A stretch of 64,000 nucleotides of DNA from contig VXTR01000035.1 of the NCBI GenBank assembly GCA_009837355.1, forward strand, positions 54,762 through 118,761, in the 5' to 3' direction. The DNA is from Chloroflexota bacterium. Its GTDB lineage: Bacteria > Chloroflexota > Dehalococcoidia > Lucifugimonadales > UBA3495. Below are positions 63,610-64,000 of this stretch, in pieces (the first letter of the stretch is position 1; the number at the start of each line of letters is the position of its first letter). The position numbers were made by a program, and so were the translations under genes. Below the pieces are notes generated by a model. The model was given only the letters and a program-made list of their open reading frames with translations, was not told where the DNA came from and did no database searches.

Positions 63610-64000
63610 TGTAATCAACCATCCAACCCAGCCTGCCAACGAGGTCATCATCACTACGGTCGTCAACGGCCACCAATCAGTCAGCTAATCCTGAAATCGC
63701 ACGAAGGAGCGGTCACTGCTGCCATCCCGGCTAACTGCGCTAGCTACCTGCCAGGGAGAAAGACCAGACGTGACACCGGAGCGGCCACTGCTGCCATCCC
63801 GGCTAATTGCAGCCCGGGAGAAAGACCAGGTGTGGCACGGCGCGATACCACTGCGGCCATTGACGGGCGCCAGATCCCCGGACCTGCCGGAGATCTCCGT
63901 CACAAAAACACCTATGTGGAAGTGCGTAAGAACCCCCCGGCCGTGGGACTGACAACGACCGAAGTGAAATTCCGGAAACCGACCTCAGGCAGGCTACCCA
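63610..64000 (-). repeat. Right copy of the same dispersed repeat, inverted
   Basis: Reverse complement matches 1-395; contains ggagcggYcactgctgccatcccggcta at 63706 and 63778 (72-bp period). Confidence 0.85.

Overview
High-GC bacterial chromosome segment, packed with housekeeping genes. Gene content suggests Chloroflexota/Dehalococcoidia-like, but this is inferred from content only. There is no prophage, intact insertion sequence or CRISPR array. Recognisable blocks include: a type ISP/IIG-like restriction-modification gene coupled to a MazF-like toxin; hisZ-hisG-(phospholipase-like)-hisD; glycyl-tRNA synthetase; a cobalamin operon (cobalamin riboswitch + terminator, cbiE-like, cobN, a small unknown gene, cbtB, cbtA, ChlI/ChlD-type chelatase); a Mo-hydroxylase with a MoaD/ThiS-like protein; trpA and a DAHP synthase; cysC; amidase; hppA; hflX-dapL-dapF-miaA-tpiA-apgM-pgk-prenyltransferase; guaA-purD-purE; mgtE. 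The strongest unannotated signal is in front of the DAHP synthase on the minus strand. There a consensus promoter (TTGACA-N17-TAGCAT) precedes a near-leaderless 34-codon ORF, MISVQRQINFGYYRPFYFYAYRSAVSGEPACEAQ, in which 8 of 12 consecutive residues are Phe/Tyr. It is followed by a perfect 12-bp hairpin plus T-tract before the structural gene, the layout of a Phe/Tyr ribosome-mediated attenuator. Other notable items: about 390-bp inverted copies of a repeat at the two window ends, a rhomboid gene with a one-base homopolymer frameshift, three PaREP1-like small genes within 4 kb, a long-form HisG beside HisZ, a triplicated TCATAACGG motif around a promoter, and a recurrent GGTANNAT-N8-10-ATG leaderless-type promoter arrangement.
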